In this document: positions 18,081-26,407 of the stretch, in pieces
Numbering within the stretch: the first letter of the stretch is position 1
Layout of the letters: the number at the start of each line of letters is the position of its first letter
Assembly (NCBI RefSeq): GCF_000702505.1
Contig: NZ_JNIM01000001.1
Span: 1,984,001 to 2,048,000, forward strand
DNA: 64,000 nucleotides
Direction of reading: 5' to 3'
Source of the DNA: Thermogemmatispora carboxidivorans
GTDB lineage: Bacteria; Chloroflexota; Ktedonobacteria; Ktedonobacterales; Ktedonobacteraceae
Position numbers and translations under genes: made by a program
Notes under the pieces: model-generated
The model's input: the letters and a program-made list of their open reading frames with translations, nothing else
Told to the model about the DNA's origin: nothing
The model's database searches: none

Positions 18081-18722
18081 ATGCAATTCATCGACCTTTC
18101 TCATGCGATCGAACAGGGAATGACGGTCTTTCCCGGTGATCCGGAGCCGCGCATTGAGGTGGTAGAGACTGAACCCCCCTGGCAGGTGTCGCGCCTGGTA
18201 TTGGGGACGCATACCGGCACTCATATTGACGCAGCTTCCCATCTGGTTCCCGAAGGAAAGACCATTACGCAGTATCCCCCTGAGCGCTTTCTGCTGACTG
18301 GCATTGTGGTCTCCCTGGAAGGATATGGAGAGGATGCGCCGATCACGGCGGAGGCGCTGCGGCCTCAGTTGGAGGGGCTGCCGGCGGGTGGTGCGGTGTT
18401 AGTGCGTACCGGCTGGGACCTCTATTGGAAGAGCGAGCGCTACTTACGCCATCCTTATCTCTCCCCGGAGGCGGCGCAGCTGCTGGTCGAAGCAGGGGCT
18501 TCGCTGGTAGGAATCGATGCCCTCAGCGTCGACTCCAGCGTACAGGGTACCCGGCATGCCCATGCTACTTTGCTTGGCAATGATGTGCTCATTGTCGAGA
18601 ATCTGGCGCGCCTGGATCGGCTGGTCAGCGGCGTCGTCTATCAGTGTTCCTTCCTGCCCTTGCCGCTGCGTGGCCTTGATGGTTCCCCAGTGCGGGCTCT
18701 GGCCTGGCGCGCTGCCTCGTAA
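18081..18722 (+). CDS. Cyclase-family metal hydrolase (kynurenine formamidase-like)
   Basis: A 213-residue member of the cyclase/kynurenine-formamidase family, metal-dependent hydrolases of amides or related bonds. The signature HTGTHIDAASH lies near residue 44 (family form HxGTHxDxPxH, with Ala in place of Pro), and MTVFPGDPEPRIEV, AVLVRTGWDLYW and GIDALSVDSSVQGTRHAHATLL are typical later motifs. The ATG at 18081, about eight bases after GGAAAGG, is preferred to that at 18054. In known pathways the family opens N-formyl amides or lactone-like rings, which could follow ring cleavage by the VOC protein. The actual substrate is not determined. A long hairpin follows the stop codon. Confidence 0.83.
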   Translation: MQFIDLSHAIEQGMTVFPGDPEPRIEVVETEPPWQVSRLVLGTHTGTHIDAASHLVPEGKTITQYPPERFLLTGIVVSLEGYGEDAPITAEALRPQLEGLPAGGAVLVRTGWDLYWKSERYLRHPYLSPEAAQLLVEAGASLVGIDALSVDSSVQGTRHAHATLLGNDVLIVENLARLDRLVSGVVYQCSFLPLPLRGLDGSPVRALAWRAAS

Positions 18723-18730
18723 ACGCCTGT

Positions 18731-18770
18731 AGCCCGCCGTGTCGCTCGCTGAGAGGACGCACGGCGGGCT
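18731..18770 (+). terminator. Stem-loop between cyclase and ureohydrolase
   Basis: Perfect 11-base arms AGCCCGCCGTG and CACGGCGGGCT enclose an 18-base loop nine bases after the cyclase stop. There is no T-run, so it may be a weak terminator or an mRNA-stabilising hairpin that sets the relative level of the downstream ureohydrolase. Confidence 0.5.
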
Positions 18771-18922
18771 GACCAGATCAGAGGGCCTGCCCAGCGTTGA
18801 AGCAGCGGCTGCTCTTTGCTCCCCAGAGCTATGATCTTTCCCCACGATGCTCATCGCAACTCACAAGGGGAAAAACGGTCGTTCGCTTTGCAGAGAAAAC
18901 GGAAGGAAAGGATGGTCTTATC

Positions 18923-20122
18923 ATGGTGGACAGCGCTCGCAGTCATGGCGAAGAACAGCAGAAGGATGACTGGCAGCTGCGACGCGAGGATCTGCGGGGA
19001 ACATGGGCCATGCACTGGCAGGCTCAGCAGTCGGAGGGTGATGAGGTCAGGGCGCGACGAGAGCAGGCCCGGCGCTATGGGTTGGAAGCGGCGGCCAGCA
19101 TCGAGGATCGCACCCTGACCCTTTTTCGGCGCGAACCCTGGACATTGGGGGGAGGGACGGGGGAGGCTACCTTTCTGCAGGTGCCCTTTCTCCATGATAT
19201 GCAGCAGCTGGGGGGGCAGGATGTAGTCATTGTTGGCGTCCCCCTGGACAGTGGTACCACCTGCCGACCAGGTGCGCGCTTTGGGCCGGCGGCCATTCGC
19301 CGGGCCTCCGCGCTGAGCTACGGCTACAATCCTGAGCGCGGCATTGATCTGCATGCTGCGCTGGTCATGGTTGATGTCGGCGATATCCAGGTCATCCCCT
19401 CACACATTGAGAAAAGCTTTGATCAGATCTCACGCGCTCTCAGCTACATCGTTGAACGGGGGGCCTTTCCTGTTGTCCTCGGCGGTGATCACTCCATCGG
19501 CTACGCCACTCTGCGTGGGGTCGCGCCGCACGTCGAGGGTAAGCTGGGCGTCATCCACTTTGACCGGCACAGCGACCTGAGCGAGCGAACCTACGACGAG
19601 CGCATGCACGCCTCGCCTTTCTTTCATGCCACTGCCCTGCCTAATGTGCCCCCGACCAACCTGGTGCAGATCGGTATCGGTGGCTGGACCGGCTCCAAGA
19701 AAGGTATGCGCCTGGCCCATGAGCGGCAGGCGACCGTGATCACGCTCGACGATATCGATCGCTACGGCCTTGAGCGTGTGATGGAGTACGCCCTGGAAAT
19801 AGCCTGGAAAGGAGCGAGCGCGGTCTGGCTCTCCTTTGATATTGATGTGGTGGACCCGGCCTTTGCCCCGGGAACAGGAACGCCTGAACCAGGGGGACTG
19901 CAACCGCGTGAGGTTTTCAGGATGGTTCGTCTGGCGGCACGTGAGGGTCTGCAGGGGATGGAGCTGGTGGAGGTCGCCCCTCCTTATGATGTGGCCGATC
20001 TCACGGCGCTGCTTGCTGGGCGGATCATTATGGAAGTGTTGGGGACCTTAGTCGTAGAGGGGAAGCTTGGGCGTTGGCGCAAAGCGGCAGGCGGAACCGG
20101 GCCAGGCTCCCAGCCAGACTAG
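18923..20122 (+). CDS. Ureohydrolase (agmatinase/arginase family) with N-terminal extension
   Basis: A 399-residue metal-dependent ureohydrolase that should release urea from a guanidino compound. Metal ligands are all present: GGDHS near residue 187, FDRHSD near 213 (the usual D-A-H-x-D with Arg in place of Ala) and LSFDIDVVDP near 305, followed by FAPGTGTPEPGG. About 95 residues precede the catalytic core (DWQLRREDLRGTWAMHWQ...), longer than classic agmatinases. The ATG at 18923 is preceded by AAGGAAAGGA; the frame is open to 18797. Agmatine, guanidinobutyrate, guanidine or another guanidino acid are all possible; the N-extension and Arg substitution argue against assuming agmatine. No HypA/HypB-like accessory genes are nearby. 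It ends the co-directional VOC-GNAT-cyclase set. Confidence 0.87.
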   Translation: MVDSARSHGEEQQKDDWQLRREDLRGTWAMHWQAQQSEGDEVRARREQARRYGLEAAASIEDRTLTLFRREPWTLGGGTGEATFLQVPFLHDMQQLGGQDVVIVGVPLDSGTTCRPGARFGPAAIRRASALSYGYNPERGIDLHAALVMVDVGDIQVIPSHIEKSFDQISRALSYIVERGAFPVVLGGDHSIGYATLRGVAPHVEGKLGVIHFDRHSDLSERTYDERMHASPFFHATALPNVPPTNLVQIGIGGWTGSKKGMRLAHERQATVITLDDIDRYGLERVMEYALEIAWKGASAVWLSFDIDVVDPAFAPGTGTPEPGGLQPREVFRMVRLAAREGLQGMELVEVAPPYDVADLTALLAGRIIMEVLGTLVVEGKLGRWRKAAGGTGPGSQPD

Positions 20123-20904
20123 TTGTTGCTGTCAGGTATGCTCCTATCAAAGGAGGAGTGCTTTCCTCCCACTACAGAGGATAATGGCGTGCGGGCTTTC
20201 CCCTTCTGAGAGGGGGATAGCCATTTATGGCTATTTCTCCGGGAAGGCTTGTGAGGAGAAGGGACCATCCTTTGAGTGGCCACAGCCAGGCAGAAACTAT
20301 GTTTGACTCATTTTCACTTACGAGAAGGGCATAGCCTGCTTGGGAGATCTTGGTTGACAGTTTCTGTATAAGCAGTACTCCTTGACAGCAGGCGACTCTC
20401 TTTCTTATCCTCTCATTAGAGGGTCTGCAGACCTCAGACTCTCTGAATGGGCCAGGGTCAGTCAGGGAAAGCAAGGATGAGCTTCCTGGCTGATCTGCCT
20501 TGGAAGACGTCAAAAGCGTGTCTACCCAGTGGGCAGAAGTCGTAGCGATTGTGTCATCCTCGCTGGAGCATTCCACCAAGCGGAAAGGAATTCGCAAGAC
20601 TATCCCCAAGAGAACAGAGAAGCCAGAAAGAAGCAAGACAACAGCTCTTCACGTTCGGCGGCGTGGCCATTCTCTGGAAACTGGCCTTGGAGAGGTCATA
20701 CAAGACCGGCCAGCTCTCCTGGCCCCCAAGACATCAATCTGCCTTTTCCACTCCTAACTACTGCTCGATATATCCCTATCCTCTTTGAGCAGCTTGAAGG
20801 AGCATGCAGATCTGACTGCTTTTTAAGATATTTGTATCAATTGCATGTATTGCGTCTTGGGAAGAACTTACCATCGACACGTCCTTTGGAAAGGAGCATC
20901 AGCT
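20123..20904. other. Long intergenic region before multicopper oxidase
   Basis: 782 bases with no supported gene. Seen: a hairpin GGAGG-N8-CCTCC near 20155-20172; a near-perfect palindrome ATAGCCAT-TT-ATGGCTAT around 20216-20233; and two TTGACA hexamers at 20354-20359 and 20382-20387. Open frames on the plus strand have poor, non-homologous content. The length suggests a regulated leader or promoter region for the oxidase. Confidence 0.45.
20216..20233. promoter_or_regulatory. Palindrome in oxidase upstream region
   Basis: ATAGCCAT and ATGGCTAT arms flank a central TT. The site is AT-richer than its surroundings. It could be an operator or the core of a hairpin; it lies about 95 bases after the ureohydrolase stop and about 670 before the oxidase start. 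Confidence 0.3.
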
Positions 20905-23091
20905 ATGACGACTCGCAGGCAGCTACTTAAGATGGGGGCTGTCCTGAGTCTCGGGAGCTTGTTGCCGCTCTCGCTCTCGATGGCTTCGCGCGTCTCCGCT
21001 TCGGTGCGTGTCGCCCAAACACCCTTACTGGGGGCCGAGATCCCCCAATTTGTCGAGCCTCTCCCCACTTTTGCTGGTGCCCGGGTCAGTGGCTCACATT
21101 TGCAAGTACGCATCGTCGAATTTCAGCAGCGCATTTTACCAGCCAGCCTCTATGCCCGCCTTAGCCCGCCGTTCAACGCTGGAACCTATGTCTGGGGCTA
21201 TCAGGTAGATGGGTGTCCGCCGCACTACCCTGGTTACACAGTCGAGGCGCGCCGCGGGGTCCCGACGGTGGTAACCTATGTCAATGCGCTGCCGTTGGCG
21301 GAGCAATCGAAGCTCTTGCCGCTGCTCACCGTTGATCAGACCATTCACTGGGCTGATCCACAAGAGCAGATGGGATCGATGGAGCCGTTTATTGGGGCCT
21401 TCCCGGTAGTGGTCCATCTCCACGGAGGAGAAAACCCTTCCGCCTTCGATGGGGCCCCCGAAGCCTGGTTTACTGCCGATGGCCGGCATGGCAAGGGCTA
21501 CAGTACCTACCTGCCGACGGCCCCAAATGCTGCGGTCTACTGCTATCCCAACCAGCAACCGGCGACAACGCTGTGGTTTCATGATCACACCTTGGGCGTC
21601 ACCCGGCTGACGCTGTTCTCTGGATTAGCGGCTTTTTATCTGATCCGTGATGCCTATGATACAGGGCAGCCGCACAATCCCTTTGGCCTGCCGGTTGGCG
21701 CTCACGAGATCGAACTGATGATCCAGGATCGCCAGTTCGACACGCGTGGCCAGTTGCTCTTTCCCGACGGAACACCTCCTGATCAGCCTACAGGCCTGAA
21801 CGGAGCGCCGCCCAATCCCTCAATCCATCCCTATTGGATACCCGAATTCTTTGGCGATGTCATTGTCGTCAACGGCAAGGCCTGGCCGTATCTCAATGTG
21901 GAGCCACGCCGCTATCGTTTTCGCTTCCTGAATGCCTCTAATGCGCGCTTCTTCCAGATGCGCCTGATAGAGGCCAGAACTGAGGAGCCGGGGCCGATCT
22001 TCTGGCAGATTGGGACGGATGGAGGGCTGCTAGATAGGCCAGTAAAGCTCAATGATCCCCATAACCCGGCGTCTCCGGCGCTCTTACTGGCTCCGGGAGA
22101 GCGCGCCGATGTGCTCATCGACTTTGCGCCCTATGCTGGTCGCACCTTGCTTTTGACCAACAGTGCGCCGGCTCCTTTTCCCGACGGTGACCCGCCTGAT
22201 CCGGCCACCACTGGGCGGGTCATGCAGATCCGGGTTGCATGGCCGCTAAAGGAACCCGACACGACCTACAATCCGGCCCACGGTCTGCCCCTGCGAGGAA
22301 GGTTCAATCAACCACCTGCTATTGTGCGTCTGGCCAACCCGAAGACGGGAGCACTGGCCGCTGGGGTCAAACCGGAGGCCAAAAGGTTGCTGGTGTTGGT
22401 TGAGGTCGAGGGGCCAGGCGGGCCTGTTGAGGTGCTGGTGAATAACACCAAGTGGAGCGGCGTACGCGAAGGCAGCCAGGAGCCGGTTTCGGGAGCGCAC
22501 CTTGATAGGCAGGGACAGGGCTTTTACCTGACCGAGCTCCCGCGCGTTGGGGCGACCGAGATCTGGGAGATCGTCAATCTCACGGAGGATGCTCATCCTA
22601 TCCACATTCATCTTGTTCAGTTCCAGCTACTCAATCGCCAGGCGCTGGATGTCGACGGCTATCGAGCGCATTACGACTCACTCTTTCCTGGGGGGACCTA
22701 TAACGGTCTCCGCTCAGATGGTTCCTGGGGGCCGGTACAGTATCCGCCGGGGGTCTTTATTCCGGGCTATGGTCCTCCATTGCCCTATAGCCAGCCAAAC
22801 GCCCGGGGCGCGCTGGGCGGCAATCCCGATCTGACGCCGTATCTGCGTGGCTCGCTGCGGCTTCCTGACGCGGGTGAGGACGGCTGGAAAGACACTATCA
22901 GAGCCTACCCAGGCCAGGTCACGCGCCTGGTCGTGCGCTGGGCGCCGATCACAACGCCGGTTGATGGAGTCAGACCGGGCCAGAATCTCTACCCCTTTGA
23001 TCCTACCCGCGGGCCGGGCTATGTCTGGCACTGTCACATCCTTGATCACGAAGATAACGAGATGATGCGTCCCTATCTGCCCGTGTCCTAG
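20905..23091 (+). CDS. Multicopper oxidase, Tat-exported
   Basis: A 728-residue multicopper oxidase of the CotA/phenoxazinone-synthase/bilirubin-oxidase type, which couples one-electron substrate oxidation to reduction of O2 to water. All four copper motifs are present: VHLHGGENP near residue 170, LWFHDHTLG near 225, HPIHIHLVQF near 565 and WHCHILDHEDNEMM near 708-720, the last with the type-1 Cys, His and an axial Met. The N-terminus MTTRRQLLKMGAVLSLGSLL is a twin-arginine-like signal, so the folded holoenzyme is exported. The ATG at 20905 follows AAGGAG; the frame opens at 20845. The substrate (phenolics, metals, pigments) is open. It stands alone between a long leader region and a convergent glucoamylase. 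Confidence 0.93.
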   Translation: MTTRRQLLKMGAVLSLGSLLPLSLSMASRVSASVRVAQTPLLGAEIPQFVEPLPTFAGARVSGSHLQVRIVEFQQRILPASLYARLSPPFNAGTYVWGYQVDGCPPHYPGYTVEARRGVPTVVTYVNALPLAEQSKLLPLLTVDQTIHWADPQEQMGSMEPFIGAFPVVVHLHGGENPSAFDGAPEAWFTADGRHGKGYSTYLPTAPNAAVYCYPNQQPATTLWFHDHTLGVTRLTLFSGLAAFYLIRDAYDTGQPHNPFGLPVGAHEIELMIQDRQFDTRGQLLFPDGTPPDQPTGLNGAPPNPSIHPYWIPEFFGDVIVVNGKAWPYLNVEPRRYRFRFLNASNARFFQMRLIEARTEEPGPIFWQIGTDGGLLDRPVKLNDPHNPASPALLLAPGERADVLIDFAPYAGRTLLLTNSAPAPFPDGDPPDPATTGRVMQIRVAWPLKEPDTTYNPAHGLPLRGRFNQPPAIVRLANPKTGALAAGVKPEAKRLLVLVEVEGPGGPVEVLVNNTKWSGVREGSQEPVSGAHLDRQGQGFYLTELPRVGATEIWEIVNLTEDAHPIHIHLVQFQLLNRQALDVDGYRAHYDSLFPGGTYNGLRSDGSWGPVQYPPGVFIPGYGPPLPYSQPNARGALGGNPDLTPYLRGSLRLPDAGEDGWKDTIRAYPGQVTRLVVRWAPITTPVDGVRPGQNLYPFDPTRGPGYVWHCHILDHEDNEMMRPYLPVS

Positions 23092-23219
23092 GAGGCCGCT
23101 GCTGCTCTCTAGCTGGTCCTCTTAGGCCCATGCTCTCCTTGGTGCGTGCTGCCAGGCTGGGCGAGAGCATTAACTAACCGTCTCACTCTCTGGGGCTGGA
23201 CAGGATCAAGAGGGAGAGA

Positions 23220-23276
23220 GGGAAGGAACGAGAGGAATTCACGGAGGAAGTGGGCGCAATTCTCTCGCTCCTTCCC
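23220..23276. terminator. Long imperfect hairpin between convergent genes
   Basis: Left arm GGGAAGGAACGAGAGGAATT and right arm AATTCTCTCGCTCCTTCCC pair over about 18 positions with one mismatch and one bulge around an 18-base loop. It sits between the oxidase and glucoamylase stops and can fold from either strand. There is no T-run, so it may terminate both transcripts by structure or protect 3' ends. Confidence 0.45.
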
Positions 23277-23384
23277 TACCAGGGCCAACTGTGCTCGTTG
23301 GGGAAAGGGAGGATATCTAGCGAGCATTGCCAACGAGCAGGGGCGTCCTGGTCTGGGCCTGTTTACTGGCCGGCGTCAGCATGC

Positions 23385-25988
23385 TCAGGCCGTGATCGGA
23401 ACATTCCAGTTCCCGCCGCCGTTGTTATCCCAGTTATTCGCATCGTCATGGAAGGCGAAATTGATCTGCGTAGCGTTGGTCGGCACGCTGATAGTGACCT
23501 GCCAGAAGCCGTCGCTACGCTTCACCAGGGCTGCATCGGGGGGAATATTCTGCCAGCCGTTCTCTCCCCAGCGGATATAGACATGGGTATGGGAGGCCAA
23601 CCAGCCGTTGTAGTAGATGGTCAGGGCCTTGCCGGGATGGAGCTGATTGGTGTCGTAATCGACCACCCAGCCGCTATGGGGCTGGTAAGCGTTTGTCACG
23701 TAGCGACTGTAGGTGATTGAGGGCATATCCGCCACGCGGTGATTGGCCTGGGAGAAGAGCAAGACGATATACTCGCCCATTGCCCAGTTGAGCGGATTCA
23801 TCGACTTTGTTGGGGTTCCGGCTGTGTAGCCGCTGGGAGCGGCCACATCCCAGATCTGCTCGGGGATCATGCCAGAGGAATTGGCCGCGGCCATGAGTGC
23901 GCTCAGGTAGAGGTCGGCGTCGCCGCCAGCAGCGATCGTATAGATCCCGCGCTCAGCCGTCAAGACTGGCCACAGGCGCCCGGTACCTGTACCATTGTAG
24001 TTCGAGCCATCGCTATGCTCGCCGTAGCCATCATGGTTGTAGCGGAACCAGTAAGGATAACCATTCATCGTTTCCTTGATGGTGGCATCGACCACTGGCA
24101 AAGAGAGCGTAATATAGGGTGAAGTGGCCGGCATCACTCCCAGGCGAACCAGCTCCAGGAAGCCGGCATCCACGATTGTCCGCTCATCGTAGGTACCCCC
24201 GCCGTTGGCGATCGTGATGGAGGCGCCATCGTTGGGGTTGCCATTGCCGTCGATGCGCTCAAAGTAGTAGCCGCTGCTCAGCGGACCGGTGGTCGTGAAG
24301 GTCCAGTTTTGGACCATGCCTTGATAATAGTCGGCGGTATTGGTATAGCGCGTCTGGTCGCTCGTATCTCCATTGATCCGGGCAATATCGGCGGCGCAGA
24401 GCAGGCCGGCGATCTCTGCCGCAATCGTTGAGGGGCTATAGCCGCTGTTCTCCTCCCAGCGTTCTTGACCGGTGCGCGGGCCATTATTGACGATATAGTC
24501 GGCGGCCTTCTTGATGTGGTTCACAAACGTGCTGTTATCGGTCACGCCGAGCTTCCAGGCCAGGATGATCGGAAAAGCCTGCTCATCCATCTGGATGCCA
24601 TTCCAGTAGGGTGTCCCATTGACATAGCTATTCTGAGGGAAGTGCCCATCGGCCTGCTGCTGAGTATTAAAGGCCCATTGCACGGCACGTAGGGCATCCG
24701 CGCTGTCGCCGGCCACAATCAGAGCGCTGGCGATCTTGTACATATCGCGCTCCCAGACCAGGTGATAGCCGGCGTCGCTATCGCCATTGCTGTCACCCCA
24801 GGGGGCGCCCAGACCGGCCACAAAGGCTCCCGTCTGTTTATCCTGGGAGGCCTTCAGCACATTCGCGGCCAGGTAGTACTCCTGCTGACGAGCCTGCTGG
24901 ATTGCTGTCGTGCTACCGACGGCTGGCGGGCTGGTGAGACTGTTGTCGAAGCTGTTCCACTGGGCCACATAGGTCGCCAGCATATTGGATGTATCGCTCA
25001 GCGTGGCATTGAGTGTCTGCTCAGCGACTGTGGCTGCGGAGGTGCTGCCGCTGGTCTGACCGAAAGAGAGGACGAGGTTAAAGGTGATCGAAGTGGCGGT
25101 AGTCGTATTGACGCTGCCGCCGTTTGAGAGATCGAGCAGGCCCGTCTGGGCCGTATTCCCATTGCTGGCCAGGCTATACGTATAGTTCATCGTATAGTCT
25201 GGGCAGGTGCTGCCGCCGCAGTTACTAGAGGCTTTCAGGTCGGTCCAGCCATCATTGACCCCGACAAAGCCTGAGCTGGTCATGCCGGAGACATAGGGGA
25301 GGGAGGCGGCCAGGGCGCTGGCGTAGTTGCCTGTGCTATCGGTTGTCACCAGCACGGTGCGACCGCTGTAGGTCTGGGTTGAGCTCGTATTGTTGTTGCC
25401 GGCGTTGTGAATGGCCGGGTTATAAAGAACATAGAGCAAGTAATTGGAGAGCGTGCCGCTGAGAGCAGTGAAAGTCACCTGCTGAATCAGCGAGTTGCGG
25501 CTGGGATCGGTGTAGATAATCTTTGTGATCCGGTAACGCCCATTCTTGGCTGTGTTTGTCACCTGCCAGGCGAGGGAGTGGGCATTGTAGAGCTGGACAG
25601 TAGAGGTTGTGGCGACCTTCTCCTCATCGACCCAGGTATGGCCGCTGTCGCCAATCAGGAACTGGAGATCGGTGGTGTTGGCCGTATCGGCAGTAGGGAA
25701 AAAGACCTCGCTGATAATCCCGTTGAAGCCAGTGAACCAGACGTCGCTGGTGGTGTTGGCTGCGGTGCCAAGGAAAGCCTTGTTTGAGGGCGCCCAGGTA
25801 GAGGCATAGCCTGGCCCGTTGGGTGCTGTGCCGGCTGCTCTTGCTTGGGGAAGGCTGCTGGAAAGAAGCAACGCACAGACAAGCAGAAGTGCCAGCGGGC
25901 CAGAGCGCCCGAGGCGCAAGAACCAGGCACAAGCAGCGTGCCAGGGCACAGAGTCGGGAGGTGCTGCAGCATGCGTCTTGCTGCCCAT
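23385..25988 (-). CDS. Secreted glucoamylase (GH15) with C-terminal CBM25-like starch-binding domain
   Basis: An 867-residue secreted glucan 1,4-alpha-glucosidase that releases glucose from the ends of starch or maltodextrins. A Sec-type signal (LALLLVCALLLSSSLPQARA-AG) follows a long polar n-region. Next come an N-terminal beta-sandwich and an (alpha/alpha)6 barrel with VWERDMYKIASAL, WNGIQMDEQAFPIILAW, QERWEENSGYSPST (general-acid Glu, near residue 510) and LWPVLTAERGIY (catalytic-base Glu, near 677). The last hundred residues, with YYNGWLASHTHVYIRWGENGW and FAFHDDANNWDNNGGGNW, match CBM25-type starch-binding modules. The start at 25988 follows AAGGAG; the frame is open 46 codons further. 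It is divergent from the kinase-STAND gene. Activity on starch is a confident family-level call. Confidence 0.92.
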   Translation of the reverse strand: MGSKTHAAAPPDSVPWHAACAWFLRLGRSGPLALLLVCALLLSSSLPQARAAGTAPNGPGYASTWAPSNKAFLGTAANTTSDVWFTGFNGIISEVFFPTADTANTTDLQFLIGDSGHTWVDEEKVATTSTVQLYNAHSLAWQVTNTAKNGRYRITKIIYTDPSRNSLIQQVTFTALSGTLSNYLLYVLYNPAIHNAGNNNTSSTQTYSGRTVLVTTDSTGNYASALAASLPYVSGMTSSGFVGVNDGWTDLKASSNCGGSTCPDYTMNYTYSLASNGNTAQTGLLDLSNGGSVNTTTATSITFNLVLSFGQTSGSTSAATVAEQTLNATLSDTSNMLATYVAQWNSFDNSLTSPPAVGSTTAIQQARQQEYYLAANVLKASQDKQTGAFVAGLGAPWGDSNGDSDAGYHLVWERDMYKIASALIVAGDSADALRAVQWAFNTQQQADGHFPQNSYVNGTPYWNGIQMDEQAFPIILAWKLGVTDNSTFVNHIKKAADYIVNNGPRTGQERWEENSGYSPSTIAAEIAGLLCAADIARINGDTSDQTRYTNTADYYQGMVQNWTFTTTGPLSSGYYFERIDGNGNPNDGASITIANGGGTYDERTIVDAGFLELVRLGVMPATSPYITLSLPVVDATIKETMNGYPYWFRYNHDGYGEHSDGSNYNGTGTGRLWPVLTAERGIYTIAAGGDADLYLSALMAAANSSGMIPEQIWDVAAPSGYTAGTPTKSMNPLNWAMGEYIVLLFSQANHRVADMPSITYSRYVTNAYQPHSGWVVDYDTNQLHPGKALTIYYNGWLASHTHVYIRWGENGWQNIPPDAALVKRSDGFWQVTISVPTNATQINFAFHDDANNWDNNGGGNWNVPITA

Positions 25989-26407
25989 GAAGTCTCTCCT
26001 TTGTTCGGCTTTGACTGGTTGCTCGAAAGGTCGTCGGCGACTCAGGTCGATCCGATCAGCCGTTGCCAGGTCCATCCCGTGACCTGGAGCGAGGGGCAGG
26101 CACTCTTTTGCCGCCCTGGCTGACACTCTTCAATTACTGCAACAACCATGCCAAATTTCTGTGTGACACACTTCGACACGGGAGAGACCGGCACAAGTCG
26201 TGAGAAAAGCCTGAGAGGGCCGACCCCAAGAGACCTTTGCAAGAGGTTCGTCTTCTGTGAACTGAATCACTTGACAGTAGCAAGCAAGAGGAGTAACCTT
26301 TTCTTGCAAGCTCATATGCTGGGTAAGTAAGGCATAATGAGCGTCGCAGGGGTACCTTTCGTTCTTGACCAGCGAGGTCTATCTGCAAGCAATGGAGGAG
26401 CCTGGCA
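25989..26407. other. Divergent promoter region, glucoamylase / kinase-STAND
   Basis: 419 bases between two divergent genes. On the plus strand TTGACA at 26271-26276 is followed after 17 bases by TAACCT at 26294-26299. No gene is supported here. Confidence 0.5.
26271..26299 (+). promoter_or_regulatory. Candidate sigma-70 promoter for kinase-STAND gene
   Basis: Consensus -35 TTGACA, exact 17-base spacer and a weak -10 TAACCT, about 108 bases before the ATG at 26408. The -35 and spacing are good; the -10 matches the consensus at three positions. Confidence 0.4.

Noticed and set aside
20382..20410. TTGACA - 17 - TTATCC as a promoter
   Set aside because: The -35 is perfect but the -10 matches the consensus poorly and it lies about 500 bases before the oxidase start; kept only as a remark in the region entry.
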